Translations under genes and position numbers: made by a program
The notes under the pieces: model-generated
Database searches by the model: none
The model's input: the letters and a program-made list of their open reading frames with translations, nothing else
Told to the model about the DNA's origin: nothing
Assembly (NCBI RefSeq): GCF_027580225.2
Contig: NC_073354.2
Span: 20,853,001-20,917,000 of the forward strand
Direction: 5' to 3'
DNA from: Misgurnus anguillicaudatus
Taxonomy: Eukaryota; Chordata; Actinopteri; Cypriniformes; Cobitidae
Length of the DNA: 64,000 nucleotides
Part shown: in pieces, positions 1 to 12,400 of the stretch
Layout: every line of letters begins with the position of its first letter
How positions within the stretch are numbered: position 1 is the stretch's first letter

Positions 1-224
1 TCCACTAAGGAATGTCCTAATAAATTATAGTCTTTTCCATGTTTTAGCTACAGCTGCGACTTTCACATTGCTGCCTCCTTAAATTTATTCCATTTGGCTC
101 ATTTTGTGTCCATATAATGAAACTCCATTTTGTGTTTTCACTACTTTCGCGTCCTGCATTCCTGCAACACAGCAAGAGTAAACAAAGCTTTTAGGCTATA
201 ATTAAGGCACCACAATACAAGAAA

Positions 225-556
225 ATTTTCATTTTTCATGATTTTCAAAAAAGTTTAATGCCTTGCAGAAAATTTTCTACCAGAAAAATATTGGTAGGTT
301 TCTTTTAAAACACCAAATTTTGAGCAAAAAGCTGAGATAATTCCATTTTTGTGAAGGACTTTTGTTAGAGATCAGATTCAAAGTGATCCTTAAAACATAC
401 ACAGACATGCAGCTGCTTGCTCTAAGGCGATACTTCCGGGTTTTATAAGTTGCAGAATAATAGCGTTATTGCGGAAAGCTGGAAATACTCGTCATTGGCA
501 GAAAACATTTTCTCTTAATTGATGAGATAACTCGTCAATGGCAGCAAAAGAGTTAA
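225..556. repeat. Partial MITE, same family as 19067-19877
   Basis: Sequence from about 225 to the TTAA at 553-556 matches the 19.07-19.88 kb element in order: the GATTTTCA block, the GGTAGGTTTCTT block, AAAGCTGAGATAATT, AGAGATCAGATTCA, CTTCCGGGTTTTATAAGTTG and the AAGAGTTAA end. The left end is missing or eroded. No coding potential; a non-autonomous DNA element is inferred from the inverted ends of the fuller copy. Confidence 0.7.
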
Positions 557-1366
557 AATGTAATAACTTCATTATATATTTAAACATATTTAAATACTTT
601 GATTCAGGAGCTCCAGTGAATACATTTAAAAAAGTCTGTTTTTGTGTTTTCGCCTAAATGTAAGAAACTTCAAGTTGGTAGAAACTAAACAAGAGGTCGA
701 CTATCTAGGGCAACTTTTATCTGGCCCGCAAAACAGTTTATAATTATATTAAACAGTGTTAAACAGTCCAGAATGACTGATTTAATGTAATACCATCAAC
801 GTCCAAAAGATGTTGCCGAAGGCGGCTGACTTGTTGATCGCTGCCTCATAAGGCAATGACTTCGGTGGCATGAAGGCAGCTCTGGGAAATGTCTTCAGAC
901 AGCCTTTATAGGCAGCGTTATGAAATTCTGTTTGAAATATAAACAGAGAGCCCCTTGGTGATAACTATTCCAATATTTTTAAACTGTCTGCAATACTAAT
1001 TTCTTGCTAGAAATGCAATCAAAAGGTGTGAAAAGTAAAAAATATTACCTTATTTACACTAAATTTGTGATCCAGCCACTTTCTTGGCTGCCATTTTATT
1101 TTTTCGACCTCAATCACATCCTCGCAAACACATACGCAGAGAATTGTAGGACAATGAAGGTATCTCAGGAGTCTGGAAGTAAACCAAACAGTGAATTCGG
1201 AGGTGCCTTGATGGCTTTCTGCCTTGGAATGCCGCCTCCGAAGCCAGCATTTTAGAGCTTTCGGACGCAGCCAATGAATGTTGCATGTTTAAAACAGAAT
1301 AGACAGCAAAATACCAAAATCAGACGAAAGCCGGTATGTGTTATTTGCCATGAAGTATTGCCATTT

Positions 1367-1792
1367 TTAAAGGGGACATTTCAAATGTGAAATAAATCTT
1401 TGGTGTCCCCAGAGTACGTATGTGAAGTTCTAGTTAAAAATACCATATAGATTATTTATTATAAATGTTTAAAATTGCCACTTTGTCAGTGTGAGCAAAA
1501 ATTTGCAGTTTTTGGGTGTGTCATTTTAAATGCAAATGAGCTGATCTCTGCACTAAATGGCATGCAGTGCCGTGGTTGGATAGTGCAGATTGAGTGGTGT
1601 ATTATCCCCTTCTGACATCACAGGGGGAGCCAAATTTCAATGAGCTATTTTTTACATGCTTGCAGAAGTTTACCAAAACTAAGTTACTGGGTTGATCTTT
1701 TTCACAATTTCCAGGTTTATAGAGGCACGGGTGACCCAGTTATAGCACTTAAACATGGAAAAAGTCAGATGTTCATGATTTGTTCCCTTTAA
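1367..1792 (+). mobile_element. TTAA-target MITE, family A copy 1
   Basis: A 426-bp element bounded by TTAA at 1367-1370 and 1789-1792, with terminal sequence AAAGGGGACA on the left and a degraded complement on the right. A second copy in the same orientation at 8672-9085 matches along its length, sharing GTGTGAGCAAAAAT, ATGCAAATGAGCTGATCTC, GTGGTTGGATAGTGCAGATT and TTACCAAAACTAAGTTACTG. It has no ORF. A TTAA duplication is typical of piggyBac and Kolobok elements; the parent superfamily is inferred. Confidence 0.82.
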
Positions 1793-2937
1793 AGATCAAA
1801 ATCAGCTTACCTCTGTTTTTAACATCTTGGTGATGTAATAGTTGTCTAGCAATGCACATGAAATGATTTGCCCCATTAAGCATTTTTTTGTTGCAACCAC
1901 AAATTTACTACAGTATGGTCTCACACATGGTATTTTATTTGTAGTAAAACTGTGGTTATACAGCTAGCTATTAATCTGCTAAAAACATGGTTACTACACT
2001 AATAAAACCATGAATAATCTTTCTTATGATCATAACTTTTTTTTGAAAGTAGTAAAAACTGTTCATAAAAATAGGGTGAAGATGAACGTCTATTGTACAA
2101 CACTGTATAGTATATTAACAATAAAAAAAACTAAGTTTTCGTTCATAGATGTGGCCCTTCATCTTTATTTTAAAACCTGATGTGGTAGTCTCGACTAAGA
2201 AAAGTTTGCCCATCCCCTGAATTAAACGTAACTGAAAATTAAATGTCTCTTGAGCTATAAAAAAGCAACCTCAAAGCATTAAAATGTTCTTTAGAGCTCA
2301 GCTCATTTCGTATCCCTTACTTATCAGCGAAATCTAATAACCAATGCAAGCGTAGCTCTTTTTACTTTCTGACCACATTCCAACTAAGACCTGGCTGTGG
2401 AAAACAGACACTTGAGGCTGACGCGAGTGGGATTGTGTTACCAAAACCCTTCAGCACCTGGTCTTTAGCTTATTATATCTTTCGTCTCTCTGTACCTGTA
2501 GATGCCAGCTGCTTTTCTCTTTGCATGGTACCTCTGTCATTTAGTGCACTAACACGGGCATTGCTAAGGTGCTGCACTTTGTTGACCATATTCAAAAAGT
2601 GCACAAAGCATGACCACATTACTTTCTTCTTAGACAAACTTGGCAGCATGTGAAGCGGTCTCTTGGTTATTAAATAACCATTTGCCAACAAAGAACACAG
2701 GAGGACATCCAGTCCCTGAAAAAGTAATGAATACCTGTTTATAGTTCATTATTTAGTACGACAGCACATCACATGAGAGACTGACAGACATAAGACTGTT
2801 GCAGAGAGATAAGGAAGCTGGTAGGTTCAACATCAAGTTCTTTAAGGCTGTAAACACAGCTGCAGTACTATGATCAAATAATTAAACTCTCTCTTTAAGG
2901 ACATTTACAGACTATTTGTGTTTTTTTTTAAATAACT

Positions 2938-3100
2938 AAATGTTTATGCATTTGGCAGACACTTATCCAATGCAACCTATACAGTGCTACCCTTCGAGCT
3001 ATATACTTTATTAGTATATACGTTTCCTGGGATACAAACCTATAAACTTGGCACACAGCTGACCTAATGCTATACCAACTGAGCTGCAGGAACACTGTAG
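2938..3100 (-). repeat. tRNA-derived SINE, reverse orientation
   Basis: Read on the minus strand this begins with a tRNA-like head containing an A-box-like GCTCAGTTGGTATAGCAT and a B-box-like GGTTTGTATCCC, followed by a linker and the fish SINE tail resembling GGATAAGTGTCTGCCAAATGC. The tRNA part does not fold as an intact cloverleaf, so this is a SINE relic and not a working tRNA gene. Confidence 0.7.
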
Positions 3101-3426
3101 GTGTTTGCTCCTAGGTGTTTCTTTTAACATTTTTCGTTTCATTTATGTGCCTTAATTGTTTAAAAGAGAATTAAGGTGCAATAAGAAATGCAATCTATAC
3201 AGAAACCTAGTGCAAAAAAAAGCAACACAGAGGCCTGTATTAAACAGTTTAACATGCAGTTATTCAGTGCAAAACCCTGCTGATTCTTATTCAGTTAGCA
3301 CCAGCAATTTATGCTATTTGATCTCAGCATTTCTCTCTTGTATGCTAGATTGTGGTAGTCTGCTCACATTGTTTTTTTTTTAAATCAAAAACTCACATCA
3401 TGCTATTTATATAATCATACTTTCAG

Positions 3427-6400
3427 TTCTGGTGAGGATATTCAGCGAGCCAGTGTGATTATAAACCTGCCAAATCTGGTGCGTCAAAATCCAGCAGAGA
3501 CCTTTCGCAGGGTGGTGCCAAAAGTCAGGGTAAGCCAAAAGATACTTCATTTATTTGCTTTTACGTTGGTGCAGAAATTACTTTGACTTCTTAATGCGAA
3601 CTGGTTGTGAATGACTATGCAGGGTTCCTTTTTTGCCCCCAACAGGAGGTTCTCCACGTAGCTGGTGCCGATATGCAGCTTGCTGCAGCCGGATCTTTCA
3701 TGACCATCCTCCAAGATGATATTGTCCTCATCCAAACACACACCCACTCAATCTTGCATATAGTTCTTCAAAATCTCGACCACAGGGACACAGGTTGCCA
3801 CTGTTTGAAAAACCTACCAACATCCTATAGCAATGTGCATATGTTAAATTTACTTAAATTTTGAAATGAGTTGTACTTAAACCCTACAGTATGCTTTGTT
3901 TTTCACAAGATTGCAACCAGTTATCAGGGCAGATTATATCCTGCCAATCAACAGGGGCGGAAAAATGCATTACAACTCATACTGTGTGATTATTTTGAAT
4001 TGGGTCACAATGATAACAAAATTGCAGTTTGTGCTCTCCTTACTTCTAGAATTTCATGACATAATTTGAAGCAAGGAGGAGTAAAAAGCAAAACTATCGG
4101 TAGATAGTGCAGTCAATTACAGGCGCATGCGCAGACAGAAACAATCCACAAGCTTACAAAAAAACTGGGGTTTTGAATTTGGCCTGACTACAGATTTTTT
4201 CCTACACCCTGTTACATTCAGTCTGGCTGCAGAATGAATCCTAATAATTTGCAGTCTTGTGATTGAAAGGCATAATATTTTGTGTCAGAATGAAATGCAC
4301 GTTTTTGTCAAGGACACAATCTGCAACAGATGCTTTGCTCCTCTTACATATTTTAACAGTGGTCAGCAATGCTTGGTTGGAGACACTGATCTCAGCAATT
4401 GATGCTTTACCAAAAGAAACAATCAGGCAAGAGGTAACAACATCTGCAGTATGTTTTATGGCTATCATTTCACACAGTGTATGCCATAGGAATCAATTGT
4501 AGGTGTAAATTCAAAGTCGTTTTGCTGTGGTTGGTTATTTGTGCAGATTCTTAGCCCTCTGTTATCCAAACATCAGCTGTCTCAGTCTATCCCAGCACGT
4601 TTGGCCAGCTGTCGCATCCTGGGAAAGGTTGTTGGCAAATTTGAGTCATCGACGTAAGTTTGTTGGCACATTAAAAATAATATGTGACCCAGTTTGTGAA
4701 AACTTTTGATTTACTGTTTTCTATATAAAATCCTGCATAATGTAAAGAACATTCCGTGACAATATTAAGTGAACATTTCTAAGAAAATTAAGTGAAAATT
4801 TCTAAGTGGGCTATTGAAACAAAATTTCCACCAGATGTAGCCGTCAAGCCAAACATCAAAATCACACAAAGAAATCAGAACATTCAAGTACACAAGTTGA
4901 GTCATAATAAATAAAGTGAAATGACACAGGGAATAAGTATTGAACACACTTTATTGAAAGCTTTGTAGAAAAGCCTTTGTTGGTGATATCAGCTTCTAGG
5001 CGCCTCTTGTATGGAGAAACCAGTCGTCTGCATTGCTCATGAGTGATTCTGACCCATTCTTCCACACAAATGGTCTTTAAATCTTTAAGGTTCATTGGGC
5101 CTCTTTTATCAACTTTGATTTTCAGTTCACTCCATAGATTTTCTATGGGATTTAGCTCAGGTGATTGACTGGGCCATTCAAGCAACTTGATTTTCTTTCT
5201 TTGAAACAACTTCTTTGTTTCCTTGGCCTTGTGTTTGGGATCATTGTCTTGCTGAAATGTCCACCTTCTTTTCATTTTTGGCTTTCTGGTAGATGGCAGC
5301 AGATTTTTATCTAGAATATTCTGGTACATTTCTCCATTCATCCTGCCTTCAGTAATATGAAGTCTGCCAGTACCCCTTGCTGAAAAGCAGCCCCAAACCA
5401 TGATGCTTCCACCCCCAAACTTAACTGTTGGTATGGTGTTCTGGGGGTGGTGAGCAGTGCCATTTCTTCTCCAAACATGGTGTGTAGAATGACTGCCAAA
5501 AAGTTCAATTTTGCTTTCATCTGACCATACTATAGTCTCCCAATAATCCACAGGCTTCTCCAAATGCTCTTTCGCAAACTTTTACCGAACCTCAACATGC
5601 TTTTTGTTCAGCAATGTATTGAGCGTGCATGTATGCCATGGCGGTTCAGTGCATTGTTTTTCTTGAAACAACAGTACCTGCTGATGCAAGTTCTTCCTGA
5701 AGTTCTGCTCGATAGTTCTTGGCTCTTGGAGAACTCTCCTAATGATTCTTTGGACTCCTCAGACAGGGATCTTACGTGGAGCCCCTGATTGTGGCTGGTT
5801 TATGGTGAAGTGATGCTCTTTCCATTTCTGGATAATGGCCCTCACAGTGCTCACAGGAACATTCAGCATTCGGGGAAATGCGCCTATAACCATTTCCATC
5901 ATAATGCTTTTCAACGATAATATTACAAAGATCTTGAGAGAGTTCTTTGCTTTTACCCATCATGAAGTCTTTCCTGTGTGCCTTCTGAGTAATGAGAAGC
6001 CTTTATAGGCCATCAATTAGGACTAAAGCAGCTGATATCAATTAGTACTGATAGGGGACAGGTTTTCTCTCTCAATACTGACAGATTTCAGGTGATCTAC
6101 TGGCTTTCTATGCCATTTTGCAACTTGTTCTCTTCATGTGTCCAATGCTTGTTCCCTGTCATTTCACTTTGTTTATTGTGACTCAGCCTGTGTACTTGGA
6201 TGTTCTGATTTCTTTGAATGAGTTCGGTGTTTGCCTTCATGGCTGCATCTGGTGGAAATTGTGTGTCAATAGCCCACTTGGAAATCCCCTTACTGATAAA
6301 AATGCTGATGTGTCAAATACTTATTATCCCCGCTGTTAATAATATAAAATATGTGACATTGTCCATCACATCTTCTCTGTGCAGAGTAAAGAAGGATCTT

Positions 6401-9400
6401 CTTCCCATGGTCAGGTCATTGTGCCAGGACGTAGAGTATGAGGTGCGCGCCTGCATGTGCCGCCAGCTGGAGAACATCACCAGGGGAATTGGGTAAAAAG
6501 CTAAATATCAACGAGACATCTAAAATATATAAATATCTAATACTGTTCATGGTGATAAATCTAAATGGCTTACTGCGGTATAGAATAGTCCTAACCTTAA
6601 ATTAAACAATTAATATAACTAATTAATATAAGCAATGCTAATTCTTCGTTTTCATTTCCAACAATGTCGAATAACATTTTGAGAAAAATTCTCTCTGAGA
6701 AAGAGACGGTCTCCATTAAGCTGCAGCTGAAGTCATATTACTCTTATGTAACAGATAAAAGGAAGATTTCCCTCATGGTGACTTTCACCAGGCAGACATT
6801 TTCTACTCTTCTATCTTGCAATGAAATGTATAGCTTTTTTAATCTCATTACTACTATGCGTAGGGTATAGCATAAACATTCATAATGTGACAGATTAATG
6901 TTTAAATTAGAAAATAATTACAAAGAGCTTACAAGGTAAGGTAGTACTATGCAAGCCACTAAGTCGTCACTATAAAGACTATTTGTTATGCTTGTTTTGT
7001 CAAATGTACAGTATCGCCATGTTTATCTGTGATCTTTATCTTAGGGTGGACCACACTAAGGTTGAAGTACTGCCTGAACTGGTTGAGCTGGCCCAAGATG
7101 AAGCCAGTACAGTGAGACTGGCAGCCTTTTACACCAACATCAACCTCTTAGAGATCTTTGACAGTGGTAAGCAATATCTCTGTGCTGTGCATCATACTGT
7201 AACATAAATTAGCTACAACAAAACTATTTTCAAGGGTAGATGTAAGATAACATTTGCCTATTTACTTTTTCTCAAATACAGAGAAAGTCAAAAGTGTCAG
7301 AAATGAGAGGAACTATTTGCACTTCCTGTTGTTTTCTTTATTACACCACAGAGTGCTGCATCAAACACATGCTGTGTACCTTATCATATAAACATAGACA
7401 TCTTCTCTTTGTTCTCATATGTGACGTTTTTTAATGTACAGTAGACTGAAATGACAGATTTAGATGTTGGCAAGTTGCTGTTTGTGAAGAGATGCTTGCT
7501 GTGATTTGAAACTATTTTGAAAGCTTGCAACTCACTTTCCCTGTCAATTTCTCACCCTCATTTCCTTCCTGTCACCATCTTTTATAGATGACAGAAGCTG
7601 TGTGATTTTTCCCTTGGTAAAGGCATTCTGTGAAAAGTGTTTTAAAGGTGATGAGGCAGTGCTGGCTTCTCTGTCATTTCAGTATGGAAAGCTTTGTCAC
7701 GGCCTCTCAGGTCAGCGTGTTTTCTTTTAACACCTAAAACATTTTCAATATGATTTTAAGATTGCACAATTATAATGTCATAAGTTTATCAGAGCTGTTT
7801 ATTTGTTAAAACAGAGTCTTTTACTGATGAGCAGCACCTCTGGTTTCTGGAGTTTTATAAGAAGCTATGTTGCCTGGGTTTGCAGCATGAAAACGGGCAT
7901 TGCGAGAGCCAGCCCTACCCACTTGAGCTGGAGAACAAATACGCCCTGGTGCGCAGGAACTGCGCCTACAATTTTCCTGTGAGTTTACATTTCAAAACAC
8001 TTTATGTGTAAGATCTACTAAAGTAAATTGTGTGTTTGCAATGTTACTTTCTCCATATCCCAAAAAGTGTGCCAAGCTATTGGTCATTCGTGCTGGCAGA
8101 CAGAATGGGCAAGTTTCAAAAATGATTAATGAAATTGTATTTGAACATTCTCTATTAAAAAAACCTTCAAAACTATTTATGAATTGTTGAAATCTGACAA
8201 AAAATGACAGATCTACACCTGTTTGATGTTGAAAGAGTCAGCAAAGTCAATTTAGAGAAAAATAGAGTTAACAATTTTTGAATGATTAAAAACAAAATCA
8301 CTCCATCTATACCTTACAATTAACTTGTCAAAAACAATATCTATAGGAAAAATATTGTTCAACTTTTTTCTTTCTTTTATTGTTTGATTGACATTGAGAC
8401 AAACAGCTTTAAGATCTACTGAAATGCAAGGATCTAATATAATGTTACACATCAGATATTTTTCCCCCAACATTAAGACATAACAGTGAATTCTTGTCAA
8501 AACAGATATTTTTAAAACTGTAATCCTGTGTATATGTGTATATATCTGGGTCGCAGGCTCGCGCATATGTGTGCATGCTTCAGATCTGTCAGTCAGCGCA
8601 AGGAAGATTGTTTAAGAGTCTTGTCGTTCTTAATAGTTTTTTTAACATCTAATTTCAAAGTCCTGCATGTTTTAAAGGGGACATTTTACAACACTTCTTA
8701 AAAATGTAAAATAAATATTTGGTCCCCAGAGCACATATGTAAAGTTCTAGTTTAAATACCCCATAATTTATTATAGCATGTTAAAATTCCCACTTTGTAG
8801 GTGTGAGCAAAAATGTGCCGTTTTGGGTGTGTCCTTTAATATGCAAATGAGCTGATCTCAGCTCTAAATGGCAGTATCGTGGTTGGATAGTGCAGATTAA
8901 GGGGCGGTATTATCTCCTTCTGACATCACGAAGGAGCCAAATTTCAATGAGCCATTTTTCACATGCTTGCAGAGAGTGGTTTACCAAAACTAAGTTACTG
9001 GGTTAATCTTTTTCACATTTTCTAGTTTGATAGAAGCACTGGGGACACAATTATAGCACTTAAACATGGAAAAAGTCCCCTTTAAGACGTGGATGCACAA
9101 ATCTTTGTATTAGATTAAGCATTTAGGATAGTACACCTCTCAGAGAATGTACAAATAAAGATCATTTTAGATGTTTTATGACTATTTAGAGCATTGAGAT
9201 CGCTAGACGAGGGATTAATGTACTTATTTTTACCTCGATTTCGACCAAAATCAATATTTTTATACTTTCTTTCGCCTGTAGCTCAAAATTAGACAGTGCA
9301 CATTCCAAATCATTTTGCCAGCAGTGGGCACATTTTTATGAGGCAACATAAATAAACTGAAATATTATACAACATACTGTACTGCATTGTAAACAATGTT

Positions 9401-12400
9401 GGTTTAACATATGTAACATGAAAGTTTTACCTTCTTCATCTTTTTTTTTTTTTTTTTTTAGAATCAAACACACTATGCATGCACACTTTACCTTTAAAGT
9501 CCTTGCAACAGGAAAAATTCTAAAACATATCCAAAACCTAAAGATAATTAATTCTTAATTAATGCTTTTGTTTGTTTAAAAGGTTTCATGACACTTGCTT
9601 GTCTAAAGGTTTCAATTGCCTTTAGAGGATACTTTTATGACTAGAAGACATTTGAGCCAACCAGTAATTTAAATCAGACGTATCTATTTTTAACATTTGT
9701 CGGTGGAGACAAAGACTTCCAGAATAGCTCAACAGCTCATTTGAGGAAATTAGACCTCTGACTGCTCCATCATCAACCACTCAAGCTTTCCTTGTTGTTA
9801 GTCTGGCTATTTATAATGATAGTCACTCAAAATGCAGTTGGTTTTTGCAATGAACAGAACCATGATGAAGGTAATTGAAAGGCATGTTTTGACTAAAGTA
9901 CATTCAAAGAGTTTGTAGAAGTTACTTTCTTGAATAATACATTATCATTTTGCTGTGTGACTGAAGTGGCTGTTTTTACCTTTTTTTTAAATGTCTATCT
10001 GGAATATTTATTTGATTTGTTCTGTATGTGTATTTGCAGGCCATAGTGTTTTTTGCCGATCCGAACCACTTCCTGTCTGAATTATACCGCACCTTCTCAA
10101 GCCTATGTCACGACCCTGAGATTTCAGTACGGAGGACGGCAGCCGGGGGTTTCCATGAGGTACAAACATCTATAAAAATACTATTAAACTATCAAGACTA
10201 TAAAGAATAGATTTATTAAATACATGGTACATAGAAACAAGCCGAGTAAATGGATTTAGGAGCGCTAATTAAATGTAATTGACACACTTTAACATACTGG
10301 TAGTGCACAAAATGAGAATGTTATGCAACTTGGTAGACACGCATTTTATTTTAATTGATTACTTTTTGCTATTTCTAACTTGCACTGTGTCTTAACTAGG
10401 TAAATAGTCAATTAAAGTAATAAATGTTAACCTGAGATGATGTACTAATTAGGCGTGATCACTGTGACATCACTTTGAATAGCCCCACCCACTTTGAAAT
10501 CTCATTGGTTTTCCTCCACTGTACATTAAAAATGATATATGGTTTGACTCTTCGTAAAGTAGTTTTACATTTAGTGTGGATTGACTAAATACCCGCGGCT
10601 GGAAACTTTATCGTGCCTTCTTACAACACTGTGGGAGTGAAGAAGCCTGTTTAGAACGCAACTAACAATCTTCTCTAATCCCTATGCATTAGGTGGTCAA
10701 ATTACTGGGCCCAAATGTGCATTATGTACACAAAGAGCTAATCACTTTGCTGCAGGATGATTCATTAGAGGTAAGACCTGAAAGAAAAGGTTTGTGTGTG
10801 TGTTTGTTTATAGAAAAGCTTTCAGTTTTCTGTGGCAGCTTCAGTCAGCACAGTCATCTCCTTGACACACTGTGTTGTGTGAGACATGACAACTTTCTTC
10901 ACAGAAAGCTGCCACCACTCTAAAGACCTTGTCCACATTCAGTGTCCATCTACGTATTCCTGAATTTGCATGGAGAAATTGTTGGCTGACCATTTAAACC
11001 CTCCTCTTCCTAGATTAAAGGAATGGTCTACTCATTTTCAATATTAAAATATGTTATTACCTTAACTAAGAATTGTTGATACATCCCTCTATCATCTGTG
11101 TGCGTGCATGTAAGCGCTGGAGCGCGCTCCGACGCTTCGATAGCATTTAGCTTAGCCCCATTCATTCAATGGTATCATTTGGAGATGGAGTTGGAGGTGG
11201 CCAGGCACATCAACGTTTTTCCTGTTTGGGACGAGTAGTTGTGCGAGCAAGTTTGGTGGTACAGGGTGAAGCGTGGCGCTTTTCTGGGCGGATTTGGAGG
11301 AGGAGCTACGTTTTGTGGCGTGGTAGCACTTTTGGGAGTACTTCGACTCGCCTGAAAAGTCCGCTCCCCTTCTCACTCTCATAATGGGAGAGGGAGGGTG
11401 TTACTGCGCCGAGTCGAAGTACTCCCAAAAGTGCTATTACGCCATAAAATGTAGCTCCTCTTTTAAATCCGCTTAGAAAAGCGCTACGTTTTATTTTGTA
11501 CCACCAAACTTGCTCGTATAACTACTCGTCTTAAATAGGAAAAACGTTGATGTGTTTGGTCACTTCTAACTTTATCTCTAAATGATACCATTGAATGAAT
11601 GGGGCCAAGCTAAATGCTATCGAAGCGTCGGAGCGCACTCCAGCGCTTAAGTGCACGCACACAGATGATAGAGGGATGTATCAACAATTCTTAATTAAGG
11701 TAATAACATATTTTAATATTGAAAATGAGTAGACTATTCCTTTAACCTGATTTTGACATAGTTTGTTGACCCTAAAGCAACATTTCTGTAGAAAAGACCT
11801 AAAGCTACCCCAAACCCTAACCATAACTTATCCCTGTGTAAACTTCACATAAACTGCAAACTTGATTGATTGTTTGGATTGTTGTCTCAGGAATGTTGAA
11901 ACATCTCTAACTTGGCAAAATCAGAAAAAGTATCCACTTCCTATGGGCCACGGCCAACAAATCTTATGTAACCTTCATGTTTGGTTGGATGCCTACAAGA
12001 AACTCTCTTCTGGAGTGTTTGAAACAGAGTAAAAGTGACATTTATGTGTATTTTTGTTTTGTAACGAGTGCATCATCCAGGTACTTAAAGCTCACGTGAC
12101 GTAACACGCTGTTTATGCATTTTTGATGTACCTGGAGTACCTATAGAGTAGTATGACATCCTTTATATCTCTGAAGAGTCTTTAGTTTAATCAGATTTAT
12201 AAAAGAAAGTTTAACTTTACAGAATCTTTCCGATAACGTACGAAAAAATGAAGAAGGAGGAGTTACTACCCCGGGTGGAGCGAGTACGAGTCATGCAACA
12301 CTATACAACTCTTATAACTTATGATTCACTACATGTTCGTGTCATTTATATAATATGCACGCGCCTATTTCCAACATAAGACAGAAGTCTTTCTGCATGA

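Larger units (their letters stand above)
1..3426. other. 5' intron of ppp4r4 (no exon found)
   Basis: This stretch precedes the first recognisable ppp4r4 exon at 3427. That exon begins within a codon and corresponds to about residue 66 of the human protein, so it must be spliced to exons outside or undetected in the window. I looked for the acidic N-terminal exons and found no convincing candidate. The stretch holds a partial TTAA-type MITE (225-556), a complete TTAA MITE (1367-1792), a reverse-oriented SINE (2938-3100) and AT-rich sequence with repeated GGTTACTA-like motifs (about 1900-2035). Short ORFs here look like chance. Confidence 0.6.

Noticed and set aside
1..3426. Upstream ppp4r4 exons or promoter
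   Set aside because: Scanned for the acidic N-terminal exons and a CpG-rich promoter; nothing with matching phase and sequence was found.
4862..5563. Functional transposase gene
   Set aside because: The catalytic half is open but the N-terminal half is out of frame, so no complete protein is made.
8252..8566. 104-codon minus-strand ORF
   Set aside because: Lies in a ppp4r4 intron, lacks family similarity, splice context or codon bias; AT-rich chance frame.
11152..11384. Overlapping ORFs on both strands in a GC-richer patch
   Set aside because: They are mirror readings of the foldback arms.
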